A DNA stretch of 64,000 nt from CANHBY01 sp046342195 (lineage in GTDB: Bacteria > Pseudomonadota > Gammaproteobacteria > Burkholderiales > Burkholderiaceae_C), in assembly GCA_046342195.1 (NCBI GenBank), contig JBKDQE010000013.1, forward strand, positions 62,001-126,000, given 5' to 3'. How positions within the stretch are numbered: the first letter of the stretch is position 1; every line of letters starts with the position of its first letter. A program made the position numbers and the translations under genes. Under the pieces are notes generated by a model. The model did not search any database. It was not told the origin of the DNA and was given only the letters and a program-made list of their open reading frames with translations. Positions 45,413 through 54,956 of this stretch are shown here, piece by piece.

Positions 45413-48193
45413 ATGACCCCTATCTCCGATATTTCCGCCACCTTCATGTCCAATGCCCAGGCTGATTACAGCCGATTTGTGCAACGGGTGAGGCGTCGCT
45501 ACATGGAGGAACAAAGCTTATTGCCCAAGGGCCTGCCCCGCCGGGATGACGTGATCTCCTTGGTGAAAAATTTGCAATACCGCGGGCGCAGCCTATCCAG
45601 CGCCATGCGGGTGGCACGTCACCTTGTGCTGGAGCGGCTGGCTGTATGGGATGTGGAAGGTGGCGCCCCCATGACGGACATCACTCTGGTCATGACCGAG
45701 TTGGCGGAGGCTTCTTTGGATCTGGCCCTGGCTCAGGCTCTCGGCGATCTGGATGAGCAATATGGCGTGCCTCTCAATGCCCAAGGTGAACGGATCGATT
45801 TCTGGATCGTGGGGATGGGTAAATTAGGGGCTCGTGAACTGAATGTGTCCTCTGACATTGATCTTATTTATGTTTATGAGGAAGATGGCCACACTGAGGG
45901 AGGAAACTGCCCGGCCATGACGGCGCATGAATACTTTTCCCTGTTAGCACGGCGTCTTTATTCTCTGGTGGGCGAAACCACAGACGATGGACAAGTTTTC
46001 AGGATGGATTTGGCATTGCGGCCCAACGGCCATTCCGGGCCCGCGGCTGTGAGCTTGGCGATGCTGGAGGAATACTTTCAAGTGCAGGGGCGGGAGTGGG
46101 AGCGCTTTGCCTGGCTCAAGAGTCGAGTCGTTGCACCTCGCGAGAGTATTTCAAATGGCCGGGCCCTGGCCCTGCGGTCGGTTGTGGCTACTTTTGTCTA
46201 CCGGCGCTACCTTGACTATGGCGTTTTTGAAGGCTTGCGGCAATTACATCGAAAAATACGTGATGAAGCCCAGCGCCGGGCAGCGGGCCGACCTGAGCGG
46301 GCAAGCGATGTCAAACTTTCGCGGGGCGGAATTCGAGAAATTGAATTTATCGTTCAATTGTTGCTGGTTGTGCGCGGCGGGCAGTTTCCTGAAATACGAA
46401 CCCGCTCCACTCTCAAGGCGCTCCAAAATCTTACTGCCGGCGGCTTGATGAAGCAATCAACTGCAACCCGGCTCGCACAAGCTTATATATTTTTGCGTGA
46501 ACTCGAACACCGCATTCAGTACCTTGATGATCAACAAACCCATACGCTACCCACACAAGACTCCGATTTGTCCTGGATCGCCAGCAGCCTGCATCCACCT
46601 TTTTCTGATGCTCCGAGCCTCTTGCAGCGATTTCATGAAACCCGTGAATTCGTCGCCATGGAGTTTGACGCGTTGCTCAACGAACGTGAAGGCAAGGGCA
46701 GTGGGGGCGATGCGATTCGAGTCTGTCCTCCTTGCACGCTGTCGATTCTTCCCATAGACAGCGAGCCAGTACTTGAAAAACTCCCTCCGGAACTGCAACA
46801 ACGAGTCCAGGTCTGGGGTGAACAAGGGCGCCTCAAAATACTTCGTGAGAGCACCCGACAACGATTGGCTCAGTTGATGTTACGTTGTGTTCATGAGCTT
46901 GAAATGGGTCAGTGTGACCTGCAAGCGATCGATACCTTTATGGATTGGATTGAACCTTTGCTGCGTCGGGAAAACTACATTGCCATGTTGGCGGAAAGGC
47001 CGAGGGTGCATCAGCGTTTGCTGCGCTTACTTGGCTTGGCACGTTGGCCCAAGCGTTATTTGATGCAACACCCTGATGTCATTGATGAATTGGCAGATGA
47101 TCGTCTGGTCTTGGGACGCTTTGATGCTGCGGCTTATTTGGCCGAGTTGACGGATCGCCATCGAGCTTGGGAGCGCGCAGGGGAGGCCAATGAAGAAGCT
47201 TTACTTGACACTTTGCGGCGAGCCCATCATGCTGAGATATTCCGGACCTTGGTTCGTGATCTGGAAGGGCATATCAGGGTTGAACACGTTGCAGATGACC
47301 TCTCAGCCTTGGCAGACGCCACCTTGGAATGCACCTTACGCTGGGTATGGCAGCGACTCAAGTCAGCGCATCAGCCCGAGCCCCAATTTGCCATCATTGC
47401 TTATGGCAAATTGGGGGGCAAAGAGTTGGGTTACGGCAGTGACCTGGATCTGGTTTTTTTGGTTGACGATGCCCATGAGCCGGATGCTGACAAGGCTGCC
47501 GAAGTCTATGGCGCCCTGGTGCGTAAATTCATTCATTGGCTGACTCTGCGCACAGGGGCTGGTGATTTATTTGAAATTGATACAGCCCTTCGCCCGAATG
47601 GCAGTTCTGGGCTGCTGGTGACAACCTTGAGCAGCTATGAAAAGTACCAAACTGGCCGAGGAAGCAATACAGCCTGGACCTGGGAGCATCAGGCCCTGAG
47701 TCGGGCACGGGTGTGCGTGGGGTCACCTGATATGGTGGATCGCTTCGAAGCCATCCGAAAAAAGGTGCTGACGGCACATCGTGACCACCAATCCCTGCGT
47801 TTGGAAATCGAATTGATGCGCAAAAAAGTGCGTTCTGCACACCGTATTCCGCCCGATTTCTTTGACGTCAAACACAGCCCAGGCGGCATGATAGATATCG
47901 AGTTTACGGTTCAGTATCTCGTCCTTTCGAGCAGTTGCAAACACCCCGAACTGCTCGACAACGTGGGCAATATTGCTTTACTTTTACGAGCACAAGCCGC
48001 AGGTTTGTTACCCGAAGGGGTTGGCTCATCGGCTGCTGATGCCTACCGGGAGTTTCGCCGCCTTCAGCATCGTGCACGCTTGGACGAAAAGCCGGCTCAT
48101 ATTCCCGATCAATCATTGACTGCCGAGCGGCAGGCAGTCAAGGCTCTGTGGCTTATCGTTTTTGGCAAGGAAGTGGTGCCAAACCCCTTGTAG
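45413..48193 (+). CDS. glnE: Bifunctional glutamine synthetase adenylyltransferase/adenylyl-removing enzyme
   Basis: 926-residue GlnE, adjusting glutamine synthetase activity in response to PII. Two nucleotidyltransferase halves are seen: the N-terminal one with GMGKLGARELNVSSDIDLIYVYEE near residue 139, which removes AMP, and the C-terminal one with AYGKLGGKELGYGSDLDLVFLVD near residue 664, which adds AMP. Both keep the G-S/G-D-x-D metal motif. The ATG has AGGAGA 6 bases upstream. Confidence 0.96.
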   Translation: MTPISDISATFMSNAQADYSRFVQRVRRRYMEEQSLLPKGLPRRDDVISLVKNLQYRGRSLSSAMRVARHLVLERLAVWDVEGGAPMTDITLVMTELAEASLDLALAQALGDLDEQYGVPLNAQGERIDFWIVGMGKLGARELNVSSDIDLIYVYEEDGHTEGGNCPAMTAHEYFSLLARRLYSLVGETTDDGQVFRMDLALRPNGHSGPAAVSLAMLEEYFQVQGREWERFAWLKSRVVAPRESISNGRALALRSVVATFVYRRYLDYGVFEGLRQLHRKIRDEAQRRAAGRPERASDVKLSRGGIREIEFIVQLLLVVRGGQFPEIRTRSTLKALQNLTAGGLMKQSTATRLAQAYIFLRELEHRIQYLDDQQTHTLPTQDSDLSWIASSLHPPFSDAPSLLQRFHETREFVAMEFDALLNEREGKGSGGDAIRVCPPCTLSILPIDSEPVLEKLPPELQQRVQVWGEQGRLKILRESTRQRLAQLMLRCVHELEMGQCDLQAIDTFMDWIEPLLRRENYIAMLAERPRVHQRLLRLLGLARWPKRYLMQHPDVIDELADDRLVLGRFDAAAYLAELTDRHRAWERAGEANEEALLDTLRRAHHAEIFRTLVRDLEGHIRVEHVADDLSALADATLECTLRWVWQRLKSAHQPEPQFAIIAYGKLGGKELGYGSDLDLVFLVDDAHEPDADKAAEVYGALVRKFIHWLTLRTGAGDLFEIDTALRPNGSSGLLVTTLSSYEKYQTGRGSNTAWTWEHQALSRARVCVGSPDMVDRFEAIRKKVLTAHRDHQSLRLEIELMRKKVRSAHRIPPDFFDVKHSPGGMIDIEFTVQYLVLSSSCKHPELLDNVGNIALLLRAQAAGLLPEGVGSSAADAYREFRRLQHRARLDEKPAHIPDQSLTAERQAVKALWLIVFGKEVVPNPL

Positions 48194-48472
48194 CAATCAG
48201 TTGCTGGCTGCGAAACCTTCGCCGCTGGTCACGCCATACCCGCGATTGGAGCCCCATCACCTCCGTCACCCTCAACCCAGAGCGTGAATCGCTCGTCAGC
48301 TCGCTGGCTGACACCCAAGATCAACAGTCAATGGCCGTTTGAGTGATGCGACAGGTCGCTTGACTCGTACCGCCCGCCCTCTGGGCAAACCACGTTCACT
48401 CACAACAGCCATCCGTTGCAACTGAGAAAGAATAGAAGCTTATTCGTTAATTTTTAACAGTTTCATGATTTT

Positions 48473-48500
48473 AGCCTGCCTTGCTGCAGGCTATTTTTTT
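48473..48500 (+). terminator. Strong intrinsic terminator
   Basis: AGCCTGC (48473-48479) pairs with GCAGGCT (48486-48492), loop of 6, followed by ATTTTTTT. It lies 280 bases past the glnE stop. The 48194-48472 stretch before it holds no gene that I can support, so this may end glnE transcription or an unrecognised small RNA. Confidence 0.8.
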
Positions 48501-48668
48501 ATTGCATGATTTTATAATAATATAAAATTTTTTATAAAAATAAATAACGTTATTATAAAATAAATAAATATATTAAAATTTTTATTTTTTAGCATTTAAT
48601 GGCGATTTTTTGATTTATTTTAATCATCAAAATGATGCCATGCTGTAGATTTTGTGGTGGAGTAAGTC
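48501..48668. other. Very AT-rich promoter region of the SLT-like gene
   Basis: Over 80 percent A+T, with many TATAAT-like and A/T-tract sequences and the palindrome AATAACGTTATT near 48545. No gene is seen. Such composition, far from that of neighbouring genes, is typical of acquired DNA and of targets of H-NS-like silencers. Confidence 0.6.
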
Positions 48669-49661
48669 ATGGTTTCTGGCTTGGGGAATATTGGGGTTGG
48701 CAGTGACCCAAGGAGAAATCTTCATGAAATATTGAATTCAAAAAAATCTTATCTTGACATACCAAATTTAAATGCCAGGGTCGAGCTGATTAAATCAAAT
48801 AATCAATTTTCAGTAAAAACTGAAAGTGGAATTTACCCAATTCCAAAAGAATTAAAAAAAATTACACAAGTTTTGGATTGGCTTCGAAGGCAAATTATTG
48901 CAAAAAATATATCAGGAACTTATAAAATTAATGACGTTTTGTTGCCTGGCGAAAGTTCAGCCCGAAAGAGGGCTATTGAAACAAAATTAATGAATAATAA
49001 AATTGATGAAAAAATAAAGGAAACCCTTGACGGAAATGTGCGAAGGTACAGGCAGGCTGTTTCAATGTTCCCTGCTTTGGGTCAATATAAGGTGACGCCT
49101 GTCTTGGTGATGGCGGTGATCAGGAACGAAATTTCAAATTATGATCCCGGCGATGAAAGGCAAGACTTGAGTGCAAAAAAAGGCCAAGCCGGAGATGATA
49201 CCACTTTGGGTTATGGACAAATTTCTTCCAAAGGGGCTCACGGGCTTCGTAATGATTTTCCTCAGCTTGATAAATTGCTTTCTGAGCAGGGGTTTCCGAA
49301 TAATCAGCTCGGAAATCAGCGTGCCTTAGTCAACCCATTGATGGTTCCATATTTTGTGGCAGCCAAGCTGGCCAGCATTGCCTCTATTTATGAAAAATCT
49401 CCTCAAGGTAATATAAAAATCACCCCTGAGTCTATTATTTATGGTTATAATGCAGATGATTTTGCCAATCAGCCAAAAACCTCAGAAGATCTTAAAGTTG
49501 GCCTGCAGTGGAAATTATTTCCTGGAATGAAGAAAGTTTTTCCTGGAAGTGGGTTTAATGAATGGATTGAGCAGGCAGCAAAAAATTCAACTTATGTTCA
49601 AGGTGTTCAAAAAAATACCATGGCATTACTTAATGGCTGGCTTTTTAATTCTTCATTTTAA
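48669..49661 (+). CDS. Lytic-transglycosylase-like protein without signal peptide
   Basis: 330 residues, coded in AT-rich DNA unlike its neighbours. I do not recognise a named family, but residues ~140-265 follow the SLT lysozyme-fold pattern: VLVMAVIRNE with a candidate catalytic Glu at 154, GYGQIS at 181-186 in the place of GLMQI, and IIYGYNAD at 257-263 in the place of AYNAG. The N-terminal ~135 residues are polar with no known domain. No signal peptide or membrane segment is seen, so if it cuts peptidoglycan it must be exported another way or act on other cells. GGAG lies 7 bases before the ATG. Confidence 0.7.
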   Translation: MVSGLGNIGVGSDPRRNLHEILNSKKSYLDIPNLNARVELIKSNNQFSVKTESGIYPIPKELKKITQVLDWLRRQIIAKNISGTYKINDVLLPGESSARKRAIETKLMNNKIDEKIKETLDGNVRRYRQAVSMFPALGQYKVTPVLVMAVIRNEISNYDPGDERQDLSAKKGQAGDDTTLGYGQISSKGAHGLRNDFPQLDKLLSEQGFPNNQLGNQRALVNPLMVPYFVAAKLASIASIYEKSPQGNIKITPESIIYGYNADDFANQPKTSEDLKVGLQWKLFPGMKKVFPGSGFNEWIEQAAKNSTYVQGVQKNTMALLNGWLFNSSF

Positions 49662-49668
49662 TGGTTAT

Positions 49669-49785
49669 GGAACCTCTGCAAAAAACTTTCATTTTATGAA
49701 TGCTGGTGAACACTTGATGGATTGCCGCTTTCGTGGAAATCAATCGACGGGGGCATTTTCTGAATGCTGCGACTCCGCGCAGCAT
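49669..49785. repeat. Repeat remnants after the SLT-like gene
   Basis: GGAACCTCTGCAAAAAAC at 49669-49686 resembles 16284-16300 and the inverse of 39364-39382. At 49764-49785 a perfect 8-bp hairpin, ATGCTGCG/CGCAGCAT with a 6-base loop, is followed by GACGGGG, like REP-type elements. No gene lies between 49662 and the thyA stop. Confidence 0.5.
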
Positions 49786-49841
49786 GACGGGGTGAATCAT
49801 TCATTCTGCTACCTTGTCATTCCGCGTATTGGTCAAGAAAT

Positions 49842-50693
49842 TTACACAGCCACTGCTGCCTTGATGGCAGGGTGGTGCTGGTAATTTTCGATGAGAAAAT
49901 CTTCAAATTTGTAACTGAACAAGGAATTGGCGCGTTTTTGGATGTGCAGGTTCGGAAAAGAAAAAGGCTGGCGGCTGAGCTGAAGCTCAACCTGTTCAAT
50001 ATGGTTGCTGTAGATGTGGCAGTCACCGCCAGTCCAGATAAAATCCCCGACATCCAGATCACACTGCTGCGCGATCATGTGCGTAAGCAAAGCGTAGCTG
50101 GCAATGTTAAAAGGAACCCCAAGGAAAATATCCGCGCTGCGCTGGTAAAGCTGGCAGCTTAGCCGCCCCGGGCTGCCTGGGTTTGAGGCTGGGGCAACAT
50201 AAAACTGAAAAAAAGCATGGCAAGGTGCCAGTGCCATTTGGGGCAGGTCGGCAACATTCCAGGCGCTGACAATCATTCGACGTGAATCAGGCTGGGTTTT
50301 AAGCTGGGTGAGCACCTCTGTCATTTGGTCAATGTGCTGCCCCCCAGGGGTCGGCCAACTGCGCCATTGCACCCCATACACAGGGCCCAGTTCACCGTCT
50401 GGACGAGCCCATTCGTTCCAGATGGTGACACCGCGCTCCTGGAGCCAGCGAATATTACTTTCACCCCGAAGAAACCAAAGCAACTCAAGAATGATGGATT
50501 TGACATGAACTTTTTTGGTAGTCACCAGTGGAAAGCCCTCAGAAAGATTAAAGCGCATTTGATAGCCAAACACGCTGCGTGTGCCTGTACCGGTTCGGTC
50601 AGACTTAAATACGCCATGGTTATAGACATGTCGCATGAAGTCTTCGTAGGCAGTTTGAATGGGCGGGCTGGAGGAGGGCGCGGTCATGGTCAT
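49842..50693 (-). CDS. thyA: Thymidylate synthase
   Basis: 283-residue ThyA, methylating dUMP to dTMP with methylenetetrahydrofolate. Catalytic cysteine in MALAPCHAFFQFYV; also RTGTGTRSVFG, RRMIVSAWNV, QRSADIFLGVPFNIASYA and HIYSNHIEQ. ATG 50693 chosen; ATG 50687 two codons on is equally possible. It follows an ABC exporter gene on the same strand by 54 bases. No folA is found beside it. Confidence 0.97.
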   Translation of the reverse strand: MTMTAPSSSPPIQTAYEDFMRHVYNHGVFKSDRTGTGTRSVFGYQMRFNLSEGFPLVTTKKVHVKSIILELLWFLRGESNIRWLQERGVTIWNEWARPDGELGPVYGVQWRSWPTPGGQHIDQMTEVLTQLKTQPDSRRMIVSAWNVADLPQMALAPCHAFFQFYVAPASNPGSPGRLSCQLYQRSADIFLGVPFNIASYALLTHMIAQQCDLDVGDFIWTGGDCHIYSNHIEQVELQLSRQPFSFPNLHIQKRANSLFSYKFEDFLIENYQHHPAIKAAVAV

Positions 50694-50747
50694 GAATGAA
50701 AAAAGCACAGCCAACTCAGGGCAGGCGTGACAAAACGGACGAGCACA

Positions 50748-52580
50748 TTAAAGGGTGGGCTGGACGGTTTCCTTGAACTGTAGCGCAGCCAAACGAGCAT
50801 AGCTTCCTTGCGCCGCACACAAGGTGTTGTGGGTTCCAGCTTCGATAAGGCGCCCATTGTCGAGCACCAGAATACGGTCGGCTCCTTGAACTGTTGAAAG
50901 GCGATGGGCAATCACCAAGGTCGTGCGGCCGGTCATGGCTGAGCCCAGTGCGGCTTGCACCATGCGCTCGCTTTCAGCATCCAGGGCGCTGGTGGCTTCG
51001 TCCAGAAGGAGCAGGGGGGCATTCTTCAAGATGGCCCGGGCAATGCTGATACGTTGCCGTTGACCACCAGAAAGACGAACCCCCCGCTCACCCAAAAATG
51101 TGTTGTAGCCTTGCGGCAGCGCCAAAATGAATCCATCTGCAAAAGCGGCTTGTGCGGCAGCTCTTACTTCTTCGTCAGAAGCTTCTGGCCGTCCATAGCG
51201 AATATTTTCCATGGCATTCGCCGAAAAAATCACACTCTCTTGGGGAACGATGCTGATATGGCTGCGCAGCGCCTGGAGGTTCAGCTGATCAATCAGGGCA
51301 CCATTGAATTCAATAGCCCCTGATTGAACGTCGTAAAAACGCAGCAACAACTGAAACAGGGTGCTTTTGCCTGCCCCGCTCGGGCCCACCAAGGCCACCG
51401 TTTCACCGGCATGCACTTCAAAGCTCAAGTCTGAAAGGGCCGGGGTTCCGGGCCTTGAAGGATAGGAAAAACACACCTGACTCAAGCGCAGATGGGCCCC
51501 TGTAGAAACCTTTGGCAGAGCCTTCGCTTGGGCTGGGTTGTTGACATGGCTACGGGCTTGTAAAAGCTCAACCAGCCGCTCTGTGGCACCCGCCGCCCGG
51601 AGCAAGTCTCCGTAAACTTCGGCTAAAACCGCCACACTACTGATTAATAAAATAGCATATACCACCGTTTGGCCTAGGTGGCCGGCACTGATTTGACCTT
51701 GAAGCACGGCCTGAGTGCCTTGGTAAATTCCCCACAGCAAGGTCGCAAAGGCGGCCGTGATAATAAAAGCCACCAAAAAAGATCGCATGCGCGTACGTTG
51801 AATGGCCGTTGCGAACGCATCAGCCGTTGATCGCTGGAATCGTTCAGTTTCATGCGCCTCTTGCGTGAAGCTCTGCACCACAGTCATGGCATTGAGCACC
51901 TCGGCCGCGATGGCGCTGGAGTCAGCAACCCGATCTTGGCTGGCACGGCTGAGTTTGCGAACCCGGCGCCCAAAATAAAGACTGGGCAGTACGACCAGCA
52001 CTAAAGTACCCAACACCTGAGCCATGACGTAAGGGTTGGTCACAATCAACATGACCATCGCACCCAAGCCCATGACCATATTGCGCAGCCCCATACTCAG
52101 GCTGGAACCAACCACCGTTTGCACCAAGGTGGTGTCGGTATTGAGCCTGGACAGCACCTCGCCAGTTTGGGTATGTTCAAAAAATGCGGGGCTTTGGCGC
52201 AACACGTGGGCGTAAACCGCTTGCCGAAGATCAGCGGTAATACGCTCTCCCAGCCAAGTCACCACATAAAAGCGCCCCGCTGAAAAAAAAGCCAGCGCCA
52301 TACCGACGCCAAACAATGCCAAAAAATGTTCCCGCAGGGCCATGACCCGCTCTCCGGGGTTGCTGAGCACCAAGCCCTTATCAATCACGGCTCGAAGGGC
52401 AACAGGAAACACCAGCATGGTGATGGCGGCAAGAAGTAAAAAAAGCACCGCCAAAGCAATGCGAGCCCGGTAGGGCCTCACAAAGGGGATCAAACTCCGC
52501 AAAACAGCGATGGGAGGGCGAGCATGCGGAAAATCAGTTTGATGAAGGGGGAGGGAATGAGTGGGGGTTGAAGCAGGCAT
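50748..52580 (-). CDS. ABC exporter, fused membrane and ATPase domains (MsbA-like)
   Basis: 610-residue half-transporter. Six membrane helices at ~30-330 form a type IV exporter fold; the ATPase domain begins near 365 with Walker A GPSGAGKST, signature LSGGQRQRIS, Walker B LLLLDEATSALD and H-loop IAHRLS. It should work as a homodimer. The family includes lipid A flippase MsbA and multidrug exporters such as BmrA and LmrA; which it is cannot be told here. ATG 52580 chosen over a TTG two codons earlier. Confidence 0.92.
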   Translation of the reverse strand: MPASTPTHSLPLHQTDFPHARPPIAVLRSLIPFVRPYRARIALAVLFLLLAAITMLVFPVALRAVIDKGLVLSNPGERVMALREHFLALFGVGMALAFFSAGRFYVVTWLGERITADLRQAVYAHVLRQSPAFFEHTQTGEVLSRLNTDTTLVQTVVGSSLSMGLRNMVMGLGAMVMLIVTNPYVMAQVLGTLVLVVLPSLYFGRRVRKLSRASQDRVADSSAIAAEVLNAMTVVQSFTQEAHETERFQRSTADAFATAIQRTRMRSFLVAFIITAAFATLLWGIYQGTQAVLQGQISAGHLGQTVVYAILLISSVAVLAEVYGDLLRAAGATERLVELLQARSHVNNPAQAKALPKVSTGAHLRLSQVCFSYPSRPGTPALSDLSFEVHAGETVALVGPSGAGKSTLFQLLLRFYDVQSGAIEFNGALIDQLNLQALRSHISIVPQESVIFSANAMENIRYGRPEASDEEVRAAAQAAFADGFILALPQGYNTFLGERGVRLSGGQRQRISIARAILKNAPLLLLDEATSALDAESERMVQAALGSAMTGRTTLVIAHRLSTVQGADRILVLDNGRLIEAGTHNTLCAAQGSYARLAALQFKETVQPTL

Positions 52581-52738
52581 GGGCAACAGTTTGGCGCAAA
52601 GTAAAAGGCAGGGCAGGGGACAATGGGGGCTTTTGAATTTTTACCTGAGGAACAATGGCCGACTGCCATCGACCCTGATTGTCGTCGTTGACCCAAAATT
52701 CATGCCATCATTACCGAAATTCATGAAAGTTCCTTGGA

Positions 52739-53452
52739 ATGCTTTCTTCTAACGCAAGGTCTCGACCTCGCTACTTTGCCTTGGTGCCTTGTGCAGGCAA
52801 GGGCGAGCGCTCAGGTTCGGCGGGGCCTAAGCAATATGTGGCCCTGGCAGGCCAAGCCATGGTGGCATATCCCCTTCAAGCGCTCAGTACTGCACAAGGC
52901 ATTGATCAATTATTGGTGGTTTTGCATCCTGATGACGTCTTGTTTGAAAGCCACGTACCGGACTTCAGCGGCTGGATTGGGCGGGTGGGCGGGGCCACTC
53001 GGGCACACAGTGTTTTGAACGGCTTGGGTCTGCTGATACAGCGGGGTGCTTTACCTGAAGATTGGGTGCTGGTTCATGATGCTGCACGCTGCCTGCTGCA
53101 ACCCTCCTGGGTGGATCGGCTGATTCAGGCTTGTCAGGATGATCCTGTTGGTGGCTTGCTCGCCTTGCCCGTGACCGACACACTCAAACAAGCCCATGAG
53201 GGCAGGGTATTTGCGGGGCTGGATCGGGCCAATAAATGGCAAGCACAAACCCCCCAGATGTTTCGCCTTGGCTTGTTGCAACAAGCCCTTGAGCAAGCTT
53301 TGGCCCACGATGCTGCTAACATCACCGATGAATCGAGTGCCATGGAACGGGCAGGGTACTCCCCTTTGCTGGTTCCGGGCTCTCCGGAAAACCTGAAGGT
53401 CACCTATCCCTCAGACTTTAAACTGGTAGAAAAGCTTCTTCAATGGCGATGA
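52739..53452 (+). CDS. ispD: 2-C-methyl-D-erythritol 4-phosphate cytidylyltransferase
   Basis: 237-residue IspD of the MEP isoprenoid pathway, making CDP-ME from MEP and CTP. The nucleotide loop is VPCAGKGERSGSAGPKQY (usual form PAAGxGxRMG...PKQY); also VLVHDAARCLL, LALPVTDTLK, QTPQMFR and ITDESSAME. The Cys in place of Ala in the loop is unusual but tolerated in related proteins. It overlaps ispF by 10 bases. Confidence 0.95.
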   Translation: MLSSNARSRPRYFALVPCAGKGERSGSAGPKQYVALAGQAMVAYPLQALSTAQGIDQLLVVLHPDDVLFESHVPDFSGWIGRVGGATRAHSVLNGLGLLIQRGALPEDWVLVHDAARCLLQPSWVDRLIQACQDDPVGGLLALPVTDTLKQAHEGRVFAGLDRANKWQAQTPQMFRLGLLQQALEQALAHDAANITDESSAMERAGYSPLLVPGSPENLKVTYPSDFKLVEKLLQWR

Positions 53453-53952
53453 TCAATAAACTCCGATTTCGTATCGGCGAAGGCTGGGATACCCATGCTT
53501 TGGTTCCGGGCCGGCGGCTTATTCTGGGCGGGGTTGAAATTCCCCATTCTCATGGTTTGCTGGGCCACTCAGATGCCGATGCACTGTGCCACGCCATCAC
53601 CGATTCACTTTTTGGGGCAGCTGGTCTGGGCGATATTGGCCATCACTTCCCTGATACTGATGAGCGGCTCCGAGGTGCTGATTCACTGGCTCTTTTGGCC
53701 GATGCTGCTCGGCGGCTACGAAGTGCGGGCTGGGAAATCAACAACATTGATTCCACCATCGTGGCCCAGGCTCCCAAGCTGGCCTCCTACATACCAACGA
53801 TGCGTCAGCGGCTCTGTATGGCGCTTGGAATTGGCCTCGAAGAAGTCAATGTCAAAGCCAAAACGGCTGAAAAAATGGGGCCGGTGGGGCGGGGCGAGTC
53901 TATTGAGGCCCATGCTGTGTGTTTGCTGGTCAGCCGTCAGCGGCCTGCCTAA
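53443..53952 (+). CDS. ispF: 2-C-methyl-D-erythritol 2,4-cyclodiphosphate synthase
   Basis: 169-residue IspF, the fifth step of the MEP pathway. Zinc-site and active-site segments GEGWDTHAL, LGGVEIPHSHGLLGHSDADAL, GDIGHHFPDTD and NVKAKTAEKMG are all present. It starts inside the end of ispD and so is co-translated. It overlaps the opposing histidine kinase gene by 23 bases at its 3' end. Confidence 0.97.
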   Translation: MAMINKLRFRIGEGWDTHALVPGRRLILGGVEIPHSHGLLGHSDADALCHAITDSLFGAAGLGDIGHHFPDTDERLRGADSLALLADAARRLRSAGWEINNIDSTIVAQAPKLASYIPTMRQRLCMALGIGLEEVNVKAKTAEKMGPVGRGESIEAHAVCLLVSRQRPA

Positions 53953-54940
53953 GTCGAATATGAGCCACCAAGCCGCCATTGGTGGCGTTGTTCAGCTCAA
54001 AAGAGCCCCCCATACGCTGAATTGCTTTTTCTACAATGGCCAAACCCAAACCTGCACCCGTGGCTGCTGTACGAGCCATGTCGCCGCGGTAAAACGGGGC
54101 CATGACTTGCTCCAGTTTTTGAGGGTCCACACCGGGGCCATGATCTCGCACAGTCATCACACCCCAAGGCCCTGAGTGGGCATAGGTCAACGTCACTTGA
54201 GCCACTCCCGATTCAACAGACCGACCATAGCGCAGTGAATTTTCGAATAAGTTTTGCAGCACTCGACCGAGTTCAATGTCATCCGCCATCACAAAGGTCT
54301 TGGTGCTGATCTGCGAAGTAATCCGGATATGACGTGCATGGCGGAACGCGGCGACCTCCCGATCAATCACGGCTGACAAATGTACGGGCGTCAGTTTGAC
54401 GATGCCTGGACGTGCGTAGTCCATGAATTTATCGATGATGGCATTGAGTTGATCAATGTCCTGGGCAATATTGAGGCGAGCTTCTTCGTCATGCACACTC
54501 ATTTCGGCCTCAAGCCGCAGTCGGGCGAGCGGGGTTCTCAGATCATGTGAAATACCCGCCAGCATCACAGCCCGATCTTCCTCCACTTTGGCCAGTTCAC
54601 GCGCCATGCGGTTAAATCCCATGTTGACCTGCCGAATTTCACTGGTCATGGTGTTTTCATCAAGCTGCGATTCATATTCACCCTCGCGAATTCGGCTGGC
54701 CGCGAAGGATAAAGCCCGAAGTGGCTGGTTGATCAACCGGGCCATGAGCGCCGAGGCCCCCAGCGTGGCGATCAAAACAAGGCCCACCCAAACCAGTTCC
54801 CAGTAGGCCTGAGCCGATGGGGGTACGATCTGCAAGGTGCGAAAAATCCACAGCCAAGCGCCGATCACCGCCATCAGCAAAAGAGAAAGCAGCGAAAAGG
54901 TGCGCCAAAAAAGGCTGAGAGCCAGTGGTTTTTTAGCCAT
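53930..54940 (-). CDS. EnvZ-like sensor histidine kinase
   Basis: 336 residues. Two membrane helices (~10-33 and 50-67) enclose an unusually short periplasmic loop of about 20 residues, so sensing is probably within the membrane or cytosol. HAMP domain ~68-118, HisKA with phospho-acceptor H132 in GISHDLRTPLARLR, HATPase_c with N box NLFENSLRYG, G1 RDHGPGVD and G2 GAGLGLAI. The frame is open into the ompR-like gene, but ATG 54940 fits the first helix best. Pairs with the regulator just upstream. Confidence 0.92.
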   Translation of the reverse strand: MAKKPLALSLFWRTFSLLSLLLMAVIGAWLWIFRTLQIVPPSAQAYWELVWVGLVLIATLGASALMARLINQPLRALSFAASRIREGEYESQLDENTMTSEIRQVNMGFNRMARELAKVEEDRAVMLAGISHDLRTPLARLRLEAEMSVHDEEARLNIAQDIDQLNAIIDKFMDYARPGIVKLTPVHLSAVIDREVAAFRHARHIRITSQISTKTFVMADDIELGRVLQNLFENSLRYGRSVESGVAQVTLTYAHSGPWGVMTVRDHGPGVDPQKLEQVMAPFYRGDMARTAATGAGLGLAIVEKAIQRMGGSFELNNATNGGLVAHIRLRQAADG

Positions 54941-54956
54941 TTGACAGGCCAGACTG

